Notes under the pieces: model-generated
What the model was told of the DNA's origin: nothing
The model's database searches: none
What the model saw: the letters and a program-made list of their open reading frames with translations, nothing else
Shown: positions 9,777-18,669 of the stretch, piece after piece
Layout of the letters: the number at the start of each line of letters is the position of its first letter
Position numbering within the stretch: the first letter of the stretch is position 1
From: Darwinimomas sp963643215
Lineage (GTDB): Bacteria > Bacillota > Clostridia > Lachnospirales > Lachnospiraceae
Direction: 5' to 3'
DNA: 64,000 nt
Assembly: GCA_963643215.1 (NCBI GenBank)
Contig: CAVIJY010000004.1
Location: forward strand, 1-64,000
Position numbers and translations under genes: made by a program

Positions 9777-11231
9777 TTATCTGGATCTTTTCAGCACCTC
9801 GCATACAAGCTCGTACAGGCGGCCGGTGGATGCCACGCCCAGTCTTTCGTTGACCGAGTGTATGTCGTGAAGCTCCGGGCCTGCCGATACGATATCCAGT
9901 CCCGGCATCTTCTCCAGCAGGAGACCGCACTCGAGTCCGCCGTGAGTGGCTGCTATCCTGCCTTCCCGGCTCGTGAGATCTTTATATGCAGCCATGACGG
10001 TATCCCTCAGTCTTGACTCTTTTGTGTACTGCCATCCCGGATAGTTGCCTTTGGTTGATACCGTGCCGCCATTATACTCTACTATAGCGCGAAGCTTCTG
10101 CAGCAGCATCTCCTTTTGAGAAGCAATACTCGAACGAACAGAATATGTGAAGTGTGCCCCGCCATCATTTATCTCGACCACTCCGAGGTTCAATGATGTC
10201 TGCACAAGTCCGGGAAGCTCCATGCTCATCTCCTGCACACCCTGCGGGAGTGCGAACAGCGTATGGAGCAGACGCGATGTCTCCTCCTCATCCCAGGCGC
10301 ATTCTGTCGCTGCCCTGCAGCAGCTCAGCTCCAGTCCGGAATCCGCCGCGGAATATTCATTTTTGAGAGTTTTGTCAAATTCACGGATGAAGCCATCAAA
10401 CTCTCCGGCCTTATCTGTCGGCACTGCGACCATCGCATCGCATCGCGGGCATATCACATTGTCAAATCTTCCACCGCGCAGATCAGCTATCCTCAAGCCT
10501 CCCAGCCTTTCCATAGCTGTATACAGAACGCGTCCCATAAGTGCATTCGCATTCGCCCTGCCCTTGTCTATCTCTGCGCCGGAATGTCCTCCCTGCAGCC
10601 CTGATATCGTAACTGTATATGCCGCATACTTTGCGCCGTCCAGAGGTCTTCTCTCTCCAGACATGCAGCAATCCGCCCGCGCTCCTCCTGCACATGATAC
10701 AGTAAATACGCCCTCCTCCTCGGAGTCCAGATTGAGCATGAGCCGTCCCTTAAGATCCGAGCAGTCCAGCGCAAATGCTCCGTCCATGCCGATCTCCTCG
10801 TCGGTTGTGAAGACAGCCTCAAGTGCCGGATGCGGTATATCGTCAGCCGCAAGGATCGCCAGTGCTATGGCAACAGCTATACAGTCATCACCTCCGAGTG
10901 ATGTGTTTTTTGCCCATACATACTCTCCGTCGGTCATGACATCCAGTCCCTCGACCGCCATATCCTTGTCGCAATCCTCTGTCTTCGCACATACCATATC
11001 CAGATGTCCCTGAAGTATCACCGTATCCGAGTTCTCGTATCCCGGTGTGGCATCTTTCCATATGATGACATTGTTCGCATCATCCTGACGACACCGAAGT
11101 CCAAGCTCCTTGGCAAATCCGACGCACATATCGCTTATTTGCTTTGTATTGTGACTTCCGTGCGGTACACTGCACAGCTTCTCAAAATAAGAAAATACAG
11201 CTTTCGGTTCAAGCTCAGCTAAAACAGACAT
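9777..11231 (-). CDS. pepD: aminoacyl-histidine dipeptidase (PepD, M20 family)
   Basis: Cytosolic zinc dipeptidase of the M20C group, which cleaves Xaa-His and other dipeptides. The protein (484 residues from this start) opens MSVLAELEPKAVFSYFEKLCSVPHGSHNT, as PepD proteins do. Metal-binding motifs follow in order: GHLDMV, the LGGDDCIAVA segment, TTDEEIGMDGA and, near the C-terminus, HGGLECG. The ATG at 11231 has AAGGAGG five bases upstream; an in-frame ATG at 11273 has no such site. It lies just downstream of the DUF3798 importer operon but is separated from it by a stable hairpin, so it may be transcribed on its own. Confidence 0.94.
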   Translation of the reverse strand: MSVLAELEPKAVFSYFEKLCSVPHGSHNTKQISDMCVGFAKELGLRCRQDDANNVIIWKDATPGYENSDTVILQGHLDMVCAKTEDCDKDMAVEGLDVMTDGEYVWAKNTSLGGDDCIAVAIALAILAADDIPHPALEAVFTTDEEIGMDGAFALDCSDLKGRLMLNLDSEEEGVFTVSCAGGARADCCMSGERRPLDGAKYAAYTVTISGLQGGHSGAEIDKGRANANALMGRVLYTAMERLGGLRIADLRGGRFDNVICPRCDAMVAVPTDKAGEFDGFIREFDKTLKNEYSAADSGLELSCCRAATECAWDEEETSRLLHTLFALPQGVQEMSMELPGLVQTSLNLGVVEINDGGAHFTYSVRSSIASQKEMLLQKLRAIVEYNGGTVSTKGNYPGWQYTKESRLRDTVMAAYKDLTSREGRIAATHGGLECGLLLEKMPGLDIVSAGPELHDIHSVNERLGVASTGRLYELVCEVLKRSR

Positions 11232-11251
11232 ATCTTCCTCCTTAGTAGGCA

Positions 11252-11283
11252 GCACAGACCCGTGCTCGCGCACGGGCCTGTGC
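11252..11283 (-). terminator. strong hairpin between ABC operon and pepD
   Basis: The sequence folds into a 13-bp stem (GCACAG and CCCGTGC paired with GCACGGG and CTGTGC, each arm carrying one unpaired base) with a 4-base loop. It follows the last gene of the importer operon and precedes the pepD ribosome binding site. There is no T-run, so it may be a weak terminator or an RNA processing/stability hairpin. Confidence 0.5.
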
Positions 11284-11325
11284 CGAAATCAAGCCTTTCG
11301 ACTTGCAGTTTCGTTTCTGTGATGC

Positions 11326-11808
11326 TTACGGCTCTCCTATATCAAAGCCTTCGAGTCCTTCCATGCCTTCCTCAGCCGATGTCTCGGGTTCTGTCTCCGG
11401 CTCCGGAGCAGCGATAAACTCGGACATCCACGCCTCCTCGGGAAGGCCTGCGAGGTATCCCGGAAGATTGACTATGATGCCGTCCATATTGTAGGGAAGA
11501 GCTATAGTCACCGTCTGAGATGTCTCATCTCCACCCTTTTCCTGAGTGATATCAAGCGTCATGGTGAACTTCTGTCCGATGCATGTCGCGCTTCCCCGCT
11601 CTCTCTTGTAGAGCTTTGCGACCTGCTCGCCGTCTACACTTACAACCACCTTGTAGGGTGTTTCGTAGGTCTCCCCTTCGTACTCAAGGGTTTTGTTATC
11701 TATATAGACTGTATGACCTCGTCCGATGATCGCCATGATCACTGCGATGACTGCCAGTATCAGCACCACCGCTATACGAAGCACAAGAGTACGCTTAGAT
11801 GTTTTCAT
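11326..11808 (-). CDS. small membrane-anchored protein of the ABC importer operon (DUF6672-like)
   Basis: A 160-residue protein with one N-terminal hydrophobic segment (about residues 8-28) followed by an extracytoplasmic domain of predicted beta character and an acidic Glu/Pro-rich tail. I recall such proteins as DUF6672, found beside DUF3798-type importers, but this is from memory and context. Start chosen at 11808 (MKTSKRTL) because AGGAGG lies nine bases upstream. The coding region overlaps the end of the permease gene by 14 bases, showing translational coupling. It is the last gene of a five-gene operon and may be an accessory subunit or complex stabiliser. No enzymatic motif is visible. 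Confidence 0.7.
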   Translation of the reverse strand: MKTSKRTLVLRIAVVLILAVIAVIMAIIGRGHTVYIDNKTLEYEGETYETPYKVVVSVDGEQVAKLYKRERGSATCIGQKFTMTLDITQEKGGDETSQTVTIALPYNMDGIIVNLPGYLAGLPEEAWMSEFIAAPEPETEPETSAEEGMEGLEGFDIGEP

Positions 11809-12925
11809 GATTCTTCGCCTCCTCCTGCTGTGCCTGAGCAAGAGCCTGTCCTGCAGAGCTCTTGATGCGACGCTTCTTCGTCTCATACATGATAAGTGCC
11901 AGCGTGATGACGCCGTAGGACATGAACACTCTGAAATACTCTCCTATCATCGAGTCACCCGTGATGGCAGCTCCCGCCGACGGCGCTACGATGAACATCA
12001 GATGGAACAGCACAACCCCCAGAAATACATTGCCTATAGATGCCTTATCTACCGAGGCGCCGCCTACCAGCAGCGCTGCAATACAGAACATACCGATCTG
12101 TGAATGGGAGCTGTAGGTTGACAGGTTGCCCATGTTCTGCAGATAGATGATCATGCCGAAACCGGCAAATACCGTAGACATCACAATCGCTATGATTCTC
12201 GTCCTCTCGACATTTATTCCGGCATCGCGTGCGACCTCCATATCCTGCCCGACCGCGCGCATATCCTGTCCCAGCTTTGTCCTGCGAAACCATATGATAA
12301 ACAGGCAGAGCAATGCCACCAGAATCATGGTAAACACCGGCACCTTTGCGCCGAATACTCTCACTGCGAGCAGATCATCGAGACACTGACGCATATTCAG
12401 CAGGCTGACTGTGTTGCGCACTCCGTAGCCTCTCGGCAGCTTGATCGATGAATGAACAATCGGAATGATGGAACCCATCATATAAAGCACCACCAGCTGG
12501 TATACACCATTTATGAAGTAGCTGATGATGTAGCTGGTAACCATCTCCCTTCCTCTTGCCAGATTGAGCATCTTGCCGCAGAAGGCTCCCAGCAGTACCG
12601 AGAACGGTATGGAGATGATCATCGCCAGCACCACACCCGGGATGCCCCAGATCTGCCAGTCCGCCACAAATATCAGGGCTATCTCTCCTGCCATGGCACC
12701 CAGCGTCATGCCGAAGTTCAGTCCCATACCTGCCATGATAGGTATGAGCAGGCTGAGAATCAAAAACGCATTGCGCCCGATACGGGTAAATATCTCATTG
12801 AGCAGATAACTCGCGGAGAAGCCCGACAGCGGGATAAAAGCGGCGCAGATCAGAACAAACATGAGAGGAACGGAGTTGTTGCGCAGCAGTTCCGTTATGC
12901 TAAAGCCTTTGTTTTTGTTTTTCAT
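11795..12925 (-). CDS. ABC transporter permease (BPD_transp_2 type), second
   Basis: Integral membrane permease of 376 residues with about 8-10 hydrophobic segments, resembling the inner-membrane subunits of ribose/nucleoside-type importers. The GLNFGMTLGAMAGEIALI segment corresponds to one in the neighbouring permease (GLNFGLPLGIISGLLGA), so the two are paralogues forming a heterodimeric channel. Its start overlaps the stop of the upstream permease by four bases, and its end overlaps the small membrane protein gene. The transported substrate is unknown. Cytoplasmic loops presumably contact the double ATPase encoded upstream in the same operon. Confidence 0.88.
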   Translation of the reverse strand: MKNKNKGFSITELLRNNSVPLMFVLICAAFIPLSGFSASYLLNEIFTRIGRNAFLILSLLIPIMAGMGLNFGMTLGAMAGEIALIFVADWQIWGIPGVVLAMIISIPFSVLLGAFCGKMLNLARGREMVTSYIISYFINGVYQLVVLYMMGSIIPIVHSSIKLPRGYGVRNTVSLLNMRQCLDDLLAVRVFGAKVPVFTMILVALLCLFIIWFRRTKLGQDMRAVGQDMEVARDAGINVERTRIIAIVMSTVFAGFGMIIYLQNMGNLSTYSSHSQIGMFCIAALLVGGASVDKASIGNVFLGVVLFHLMFIVAPSAGAAITGDSMIGEYFRVFMSYGVITLALIMYETKKRRIKSSAGQALAQAQQEEAKNHENI

Positions 12926-14016
12926 TTCGTTCCCTCCGTTTTTCTCGTCAGAGCGTAGAGGATCATACCGTTGGAAACGATCATTCGTATAACCTCACTC
13001 ATGTCCATGTGGAACATGGAATTCATGACGGTAGGCGTCATGGTAACTATGCCCTGGAACAGAAATGTTCCTATGATGACATTGGTGATGGAGGCCTTGT
13101 TTACCGACGCTCCTCCGATGAGAATCGCGGACACCGCCGGAAGTGCCATATTAAAGGGCGCCATATAAAGCTGTACAAATCCGAAGCCCTGCTCATATAC
13201 CAGTATTCCCACCGCCGCAAGCCATGTCGACAGCACGACGGACAGCAGACGCATCTTGTCTATATCCACGCCGCATGCGCGGGCAAATGTCGGATTGGAA
13301 CCTACAGCAGTCATGGCTGTACCCGTCTTCGTATGCAGAAACGCCCATACGCCGAATGCCAGCAGTGCGAAGAACAAAAGGCTTCCCGTAGGAATTGAAA
13401 GATCCCCTATGGTTATATTCAGGATATTGGCCAGCACCTTGTCATAAAACCCCTCGAGAGAGATCGTCGTACGCAGACCACTTCCGGACAGTCCCCAGAC
13501 CATGGTCGGACTGCTGTACGGCAAAAGAAGCCACATCATGCACATGAGGGATACGCTTGAGAATCCAACATATGTCGCTATCATCATCTCTCCGCCCTTG
13601 ATCTTGTTGAGCAGATATCCGTATCCGCCTCCCAGAATGACCGCAAACGGCGTGGCTATAGCTATTGCCATCACGAAGCTCATGGCTCCGGTAAAGCCCA
13701 GCTCTATAGAAAGCGTAGCTCCCAGAAGCCCGGAAATGATTCCAAGCGGCAGACCGAAGTTCAAGCCGCAGCCGGAATGTACCATCGGTACCATCGCAAG
13801 AACCAGAACAGCATTCCAGCTGAATCGATTGATGGTATTGGTGACCTGCATCGCAAGATTGCATCCTACCAGCGGCGCCATGATGAAAAGCATCAGCAAA
13901 AAGCAGGCTATGATGAGGCGCGGAAGCCCGAAGGATATGAGAAGTCCCTTTATGCGCTCACTCAGCGTCGGCTTGTACTCGGACAGGTTTATATCATTAT
14001 TATTCTGTTTTTTCAT
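12922..14016 (-). CDS. ABC transporter permease (BPD_transp_2 type), first
   Basis: First of two paralogous permeases of a DUF3798-associated importer. The 364 residues hold a short cytoplasmic N-terminus and about 8-10 membrane segments. The segment with SIELGFTGAMSFVMAIAIATPFAVILG followed by GGEMMIATYVGFS is the typical central region of BPD_transp_2 permeases. It lies 13 bases after the ATPase gene and overlaps the next permease by four bases. No substrate-specific residues can be recognised. Assignment to the family is firm and function beyond transport is unknown. Confidence 0.88.
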   Translation of the reverse strand: MKKQNNNDINLSEYKPTLSERIKGLLISFGLPRLIIACFLLMLFIMAPLVGCNLAMQVTNTINRFSWNAVLVLAMVPMVHSGCGLNFGLPLGIISGLLGATLSIELGFTGAMSFVMAIAIATPFAVILGGGYGYLLNKIKGGEMMIATYVGFSSVSLMCMMWLLLPYSSPTMVWGLSGSGLRTTISLEGFYDKVLANILNITIGDLSIPTGSLLFFALLAFGVWAFLHTKTGTAMTAVGSNPTFARACGVDIDKMRLLSVVLSTWLAAVGILVYEQGFGFVQLYMAPFNMALPAVSAILIGGASVNKASITNVIIGTFLFQGIVTMTPTVMNSMFHMDMSEVIRMIVSNGMILYALTRKTEGTK

Positions 14017-14029
14017 GATCTGTCCTCCC

Positions 14030-15622
14030 TTACTTTACCTGGCTGACCATGAGCGCTCCGAAGTCCTCGGATGAATCAGTCGCAGGAAGTATACCGGCAA
14101 CCCGGCCTCCGGATACTATCGCTATACGGTCGCAGGTCTGGCGCAGCTCCTCAAGCTCGGATGAGATCATCACCACAGTGACGCCATAATCTCTGTTGAA
14201 CTTCTTCAGAGCATTGAGCACCAGCGCCTTTGCGCCTACATCGATACCTCTGGTCGGCTCTGACACAAACAGGAACTTGGGCTGCAGTGTAAATGCCTTT
14301 GCAAGACACACCTTCTGCTGATTGCCTCCCGAGAGCTCCCTTGCCTTCTGCCCGGCACCCATGCATTTGATCTTAAGCTCGTCTATATATCTTTCCGTCA
14401 CCTCATGCATCGCCTGCTCATCACGCCATGTGAGCAATCCTCCGAGGTATTTCTTCAGGAATTTATTCTGGATCTGCATCGCGGGAAATGCTATGTTCCA
14501 CTCAAGTGTTTCATCAAGCAGAAGTCCCACATCGCGTCGATCCTCCGAAACGAAGGCAAGTGCACTGTCAAGGCATTTGCGCGGGTTGTTCAGCGGTATC
14601 TCTTCTCCGTCAAACTCCACGGTTCCTCCGGCCTCATACAGACCCATCACACCATTGGGTATTCCGAGTTTTCCCTGTCCGGCCAGTCCGCCGATGCCCA
14701 GTATCTCGCCTTCCTTGATGTCAAGATTAACATTGCGCACGATCTCTCCGGGCATGTCCACCCAAAGGTTTCTTATGGACATGATGGTCTTCATATCAGA
14801 GAAATCCCGCGCATCATCTGCCGAAGCGCCGGTCTGCACATTTCGTCCGACCATCCACTTCGTGATATCAGATACATTGGTTTCTGCCGCCGGGACATCC
14901 TTCACGATGACGCCGTCGCGCATGACTACCACATTATCACATACCGACAGGATCTCCTGCAGACGGTGAGTGATAAATATAACCGCGATGCCCTTTGCGG
15001 CCATACCGCGGATAGAATCCAGCAGCGCCAGAGCTTCCTTTTCCGTAAGAACCGCAGTGGGCTCATCAAGAATCAGCAGCTTGAGCTGCTCCTTGCTCAG
15101 CTCACGGGCGATCTCCGTGAACTGCTTATGTCCTACGGGCATGTCACTGATGACCATCTTCGGATCTATCTGTACGCCCATCTTCTCTATTGCCTGATCC
15201 GCGCGCCTGTCCATCTCCTTGTAATCAAGGGTGTTGAGTCTGTCTCCGAAGATCTCGGAGATGACGCTCTTCTTCTGAGGCTCGCGATTGAGCAGTATAT
15301 TCTCGGTTGCTGTAAATCCGGGGATCAGTGAAAACTCCTGATGCACCATTCCGATACCTGCCTCCAGCGCATCAAACGGTGTTTTAAACATCACCTTCTC
15401 GCCGTTGACAAGTATATCCCCGCCGTATCCTCCGGTCTCACGGATCACATCCATACCGAACAGGATCTTCATCAGAGTGCTCTTGCCCGCTCCGTTTTCT
15501 CCTACAAGGCCAAGAACCTTGCCCTCCTCCAGCGTCAGATTGATATCGCTGAGGACCTGATTGCCGTAGAAGTCCTTCTTGACTCCTCGCATCTCCAAAA
15601 GTGGAGCATGTTCATTCGTCAT
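14030..15622 (-). CDS. ABC transporter ATP-binding protein with two ABC domains
   Basis: Cytoplasmic ATPase of 530 residues with two fused ABC domains, as in ribose/nucleoside-type (RbsA/NupO-like) importers. Domain 1 has a canonical Walker A (GENGAGKST, about residues 38-46) and Walker B (LLILDEPTA) but a divergent signature region (PVGHKQFTEIAREL). Domain 2 has a degenerate Walker A (GGLAGQGKL), the signature LSGGNQQK and FVSEPTRG instead of the usual DEPTRG. The asymmetry suggests that one of the two composite nucleotide sites may be degenerate. It lies between the binding-protein gene and the permease genes of the same operon. Confidence 0.92.
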   Translation of the reverse strand: MTNEHAPLLEMRGVKKDFYGNQVLSDINLTLEEGKVLGLVGENGAGKSTLMKILFGMDVIRETGGYGGDILVNGEKVMFKTPFDALEAGIGMVHQEFSLIPGFTATENILLNREPQKKSVISEIFGDRLNTLDYKEMDRRADQAIEKMGVQIDPKMVISDMPVGHKQFTEIARELSKEQLKLLILDEPTAVLTEKEALALLDSIRGMAAKGIAVIFITHRLQEILSVCDNVVVMRDGVIVKDVPAAETNVSDITKWMVGRNVQTGASADDARDFSDMKTIMSIRNLWVDMPGEIVRNVNLDIKEGEILGIGGLAGQGKLGIPNGVMGLYEAGGTVEFDGEEIPLNNPRKCLDSALAFVSEDRRDVGLLLDETLEWNIAFPAMQIQNKFLKKYLGGLLTWRDEQAMHEVTERYIDELKIKCMGAGQKARELSGGNQQKVCLAKAFTLQPKFLFVSEPTRGIDVGAKALVLNALKKFNRDYGVTVVMISSELEELRQTCDRIAIVSGGRVAGILPATDSSEDFGALMVSQVK

Positions 15623-15641
15623 ATGCTGTACCTACCTAAAA

Positions 15642-15668
15642 ACAGGGGGAAGTCAGGCCTCCCCCTGT
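15642..15668 (-). terminator. intercistronic hairpin after the binding-protein gene
   Basis: A 9-bp G/C-rich stem (15642-15650 with 15660-15668) followed on the minus strand by TTTTA. It lies in the 105-bp gap between the binding-protein gene and the ATPase gene. It probably acts as a partial terminator or 3'-end stabiliser giving more binding protein than membrane components. Confidence 0.65.
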
Positions 15669-15727
15669 CAAAACCTTTCAGAAAACTCAGGAAATCTTCG
15701 TTTCCATCACAATCGCGTCATGCACGA

Positions 15728-17023
15728 TTATTTAATGGTGAAGTACTTCTCGGGAACCTCTATATCAGTCGATCCCATGAAGTGACCGGGATCACCCATG
15801 ATGTATGTATCCTGATATACAAGGAATGTATTGTCAGCCTTTACGCCCGTCTCCGCGTTTGTATAGTTGGAGCCGTTCCATGCAGCCTTCGGTGAGAATA
15901 CCTCATATGCCTTTGCGATATCGTCGATGTCGCAAAGCTCGCTCTCTCCGTTGATTACATTGAGTGCATGCTGTGCAAGACCTGCGGATACAGTATATCC
16001 GTATGAATATGCCCATGTACCGAAGTGATCTGCTCCGCCCTTTTCAACGATAGCAGCCTCAACCTTGGCAAGGATCTTCTCAAAGTCTCCTGCCTCCTCT
16101 GTAAGGTCAAGTCCGAGTGCTCCCGGATATCCCATCAGCGGTGAAGGAAGATCAGCCTCGATGAAGTAACCGCCGTACTCAAGCAGCTGCTTCAGCAGCG
16201 GCTCTGTATGAGCATCGTTGGTGCAGAAGTAAGCGGCATTCTTGCCATACTTCTCAACCCACTCCGGAACCTTCTCGAGTATGTATGCCTGAGCGCCTGC
16301 CACGCCGACATCAGATGTCGGATCGGGAGCTGTCTCAAGTACGAACTTCATACCGAACTCATCGCATGCTGCCTGCATGATGGCAACACGGCGGCTCATA
16401 GTCTCATATGCCATATGGCGCGGGAATGAGATATGAACAAATGTGTCGCAGCCAAGCTCATGAGCCGTGCGGATGATGAGATAGCCGCGGGCTACGAAGT
16501 CGTTGTTGCAGACAAGATCTGCAGCTGATCCGATCTCCGGAAGATCCTCATGTGCCTCACCTGCGATGCACAGAATGTCGGGGCGTCTCTCCTTGATCTG
16601 ACGGAAAGCCTCAGTAGTTCCGGGAACTGCCTGGTTTACGATGATGGCCTTCATGTCGGGATCGTCAGAAAGATTGACGATGGTCTGGATGGTTGTCTCC
16701 AGCTCCTCCGTGAAGTTGTCAGGATAGATGGCGAGCTTTACCATATCCTCGCCGTACATTGCCTGAAATGCCTCAGCACCGCGACGGTCGTCCTCTGACT
16801 GAGAAACTGAACCTGTTACGATACCGATGTGAACTCCTGCGCCTGCCGTGTCAGCAGTTGCATCTGTTCCTGCCGACTCCTGTGCGGTTGTCTCTCCGGC
16901 AGCCTCTGTAGCTGCTTCTGTGGCCGCTGCAGTAGTTGCGGTTGTACTCGTGCCTGAGCCCGAGCAGGCCGTCAGTGCAAACAGCATGGAAGCTGTAAGC
17001 AGCAGACTGATTACCTTTTTCAT
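15728..17023 (-). CDS. DUF3798-type substrate-binding lipoprotein of ABC importer
   Basis: Predicted surface lipoprotein of 431 residues. A signal peptide ends in the lipobox LTAC with Cys20. A Thr/Ala/Glu-rich linker follows to about residue 62. The rest is a periplasmic-binding-protein-like fold beginning HIGIVTGSVSQSEDDRRGAEAF, which I recognise as DUF3798. Downstream genes encode a double ATPase and two permeases, so it captures the solute for import. GGAGG lies eight bases before the ATG. The ligand is not known for this family as far as I am aware; resemblance of the fold to ribose and nucleoside binding proteins is only a hint. Confidence 0.85.
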   Translation of the reverse strand: MKKVISLLLTASMLFALTACSGSGTSTTATTAAATEAATEAAGETTAQESAGTDATADTAGAGVHIGIVTGSVSQSEDDRRGAEAFQAMYGEDMVKLAIYPDNFTEELETTIQTIVNLSDDPDMKAIIVNQAVPGTTEAFRQIKERRPDILCIAGEAHEDLPEIGSAADLVCNNDFVARGYLIIRTAHELGCDTFVHISFPRHMAYETMSRRVAIMQAACDEFGMKFVLETAPDPTSDVGVAGAQAYILEKVPEWVEKYGKNAAYFCTNDAHTEPLLKQLLEYGGYFIEADLPSPLMGYPGALGLDLTEEAGDFEKILAKVEAAIVEKGGADHFGTWAYSYGYTVSAGLAQHALNVINGESELCDIDDIAKAYEVFSPKAAWNGSNYTNAETGVKADNTFLVYQDTYIMGDPGHFMGSTDIEVPEKYFTIK

Positions 17024-17125
17024 AATATCTACCTCCGTATAAACTACCCCTTTCAGGGCACAAATAATAGATTTATGTTACCACAATGTCTCTTTTTGTC
17101 AACCTTGGTGGCTTTTGGGCAAATC

Positions 17126-17163
17126 AAAACCGCCGGTGTACCTGACAAACCCGGCGGTTTTTT
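17126..17163. terminator. terminator of the secDF-tgt-yajC operon
   Basis: An 11-bp perfect stem (17126-17136 with 17151-17161) with A and T runs on its two sides. It sits 25 bases after the yajC stop and before the DUF3798 operon promoter region. Confidence 0.8.
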
Positions 17164-17187
17164 ATCGTTCATTTATTGCTGTGCAGC

Positions 17188-17532
17188 TTACTTCTTCGTG
17201 TCCTTGGAGTCCTTTGCGGGCTTTTCGTCATCAGCCTTCACCGGCTTTTCGATCTGGACGATGACTGCCTTCTGCATGGGGATACGGCAATTCTTGTTGT
17301 TGCCGAACTCAACGATGACCATATCTTCCGTGATATCGATGACTGTTCCGTAAAATCCCGAGGTCGTCAGAACCGTGTCGCCGGGTGTCAGCCCCGCCAT
17401 CATGGCGTCATGCTTCTTGCGCTCCTTCTTCTGCGGAAGGTATGACATAAAGAACATCATCAGCCCGAAAAATACAACATAGATCGCCAGAAGTCCCCAG
17501 CTTCCTCCCGTAGTTGCCATAATACTACTCAT
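17188..17532 (-). CDS. yajC: preprotein translocase subunit YajC
   Basis: Small single-span membrane protein (114 residues) that associates with SecDF in the Sec export machinery. The N-terminal hydrophobic segment (WGLLAIYVVFFGLMMFFMSYLP) is followed by QKKERKKHDAMMAGLTPGDTVLTTSGFYGTV, which is the YajC family core. The C-terminal tail is Lys/Asp-rich. The start lies within the last eight bases of tgt, so translation is coupled. A terminator follows. Its place beside tgt and secDF is the usual one for this gene in many bacteria. Confidence 0.94.
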   Translation of the reverse strand: MSSIMATTGGSWGLLAIYVVFFGLMMFFMSYLPQKKERKKHDAMMAGLTPGDTVLTTSGFYGTVIDITEDMVIVEFGNNKNCRIPMQKAVIVQIEKPVKADDEKPAKDSKDTKK

Positions 17533-18661
17533 TGATAAATCCTCCTAATTTTTGAGCCTTGTAGCTTTCAAAGCGCCCCTCGTCGATCGCGTCACGCGCC
17601 TCAGCCATCATCTTATTGTAAAAATACAGATTGTGCAATACACACAGCCTCATTCCCAGCATTTCTCCCGCCTTCAGAAGATGACGGATATATGCTCTGG
17701 AATATGATCTGCATGCCGGACAGCCGCAGCCCTCTTCTATCGGTGCCGGATCCAGCTCGTACTTCTTGTTGAACAGGTTCATCTTGCCGTGGTTCGTATA
17801 AACATTGCCGTGGCGTCCGTTTCTGGTGGGATACACACAGTCGAAAAAGTCGACTCCCCTGCTGATTCCCTCAAGTATATTGGCAGGTGTCCCCACGCCC
17901 ATCAGGTATGTGGGCTTGTCCGCAGGCAGATGCGGTACCGTCACATCCAGTATGCGATACATCTGCTCATGCGTCTCTCCTACCGCCAGCCCTCCTACCG
18001 CGTATCCGTCCAGATCCATCTCCGATATTGTATCCGCATGCTGTATGCGGATATCCTCGTAGATCGCGCCCTGATTGATTCCGAACAGGAGCTGCTCACG
18101 GTTTATCGTATCCTCGAGGCTGTTCAGTCTTGCCATCTCGGTCTTGCATCTGGCCAGCCAGCGTGTGGTTCTCGCTACTGAATTCTCCACATAGTCTCTG
18201 TCGGCCAGAGCAGGTGCACATTCGTCAAATGCCATAGCGATCGTCGATCCCAGATTCGACTGGATCTGCATGCTTTCCTCCGGTCCCATAAATATCTTAT
18301 GTCCGTCGATATGCGACCTGAATGTCACTCCCTCTTCCTTTATCTTGCGGATATTGGCCAGCGAAAATACCTGAAATCCTCCGGAATCCGTCAGAATGGG
18401 GCGATCCCAGTTCATGAATCTGTGCAGCCCCCCGAACTGCTTTATCAGCGCATCTCCGGTTCTGACATGCAGATGATAGGTATTGCTCAGCTCCACCTGT
18501 GTTCCGATCTCCCGAAGATCATCCGTCGAAACACCGCCCTTTATGGCGGCCACCGTGCCCACATTCATAAACACCGGCGTTTCGATATGCCCGTGAACCG
18601 TATCCATGGACGCATGCTTGGCCATGCCGTCTCTGGCTTTTATCCTGTAAGTATACTTCAT
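17525..18661 (-). CDS. tgt: tRNA-guanine transglycosylase (queuine tRNA-ribosyltransferase)
   Basis: Exchanges guanine-34 for the queuine precursor preQ1 in tRNAs with GUN anticodons. The 378-residue protein is full length. Visible family motifs are LSNTYHLHVRTG, DSGGFQVFSL, YAVGGLAVGE, and the second catalytic region DFFDCVYPTRNGRHG. The zinc site near the C-terminus is GCGCPACRSYSRAYIRHL followed by a downstream His. It lies eight bases after secDF and overlaps yajC by eight bases, so the three genes form one operon. Confidence 0.97.
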   Translation of the reverse strand: MKYTYRIKARDGMAKHASMDTVHGHIETPVFMNVGTVAAIKGGVSTDDLREIGTQVELSNTYHLHVRTGDALIKQFGGLHRFMNWDRPILTDSGGFQVFSLANIRKIKEEGVTFRSHIDGHKIFMGPEESMQIQSNLGSTIAMAFDECAPALADRDYVENSVARTTRWLARCKTEMARLNSLEDTINREQLLFGINQGAIYEDIRIQHADTISEMDLDGYAVGGLAVGETHEQMYRILDVTVPHLPADKPTYLMGVGTPANILEGISRGVDFFDCVYPTRNGRHGNVYTNHGKMNLFNKKYELDPAPIEEGCGCPACRSYSRAYIRHLLKAGEMLGMRLCVLHNLYFYNKMMAEARDAIDEGRFESYKAQKLGGFINE

Positions 18662-18669
18662 AGTTTTGT

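Noticed and set aside
10147..11013. 288-codon plus-strand reading frame opposite pepD
   Set aside because: Antisense to pepD, Ser/Pro/Ala-rich composition without recognisable domains; a shadow of the real gene.
14405..15331. 308-codon plus-strand frame opposite the double ATPase
   Set aside because: Antisense shadow of a gene with clear Walker and signature motifs; no independent start signal.
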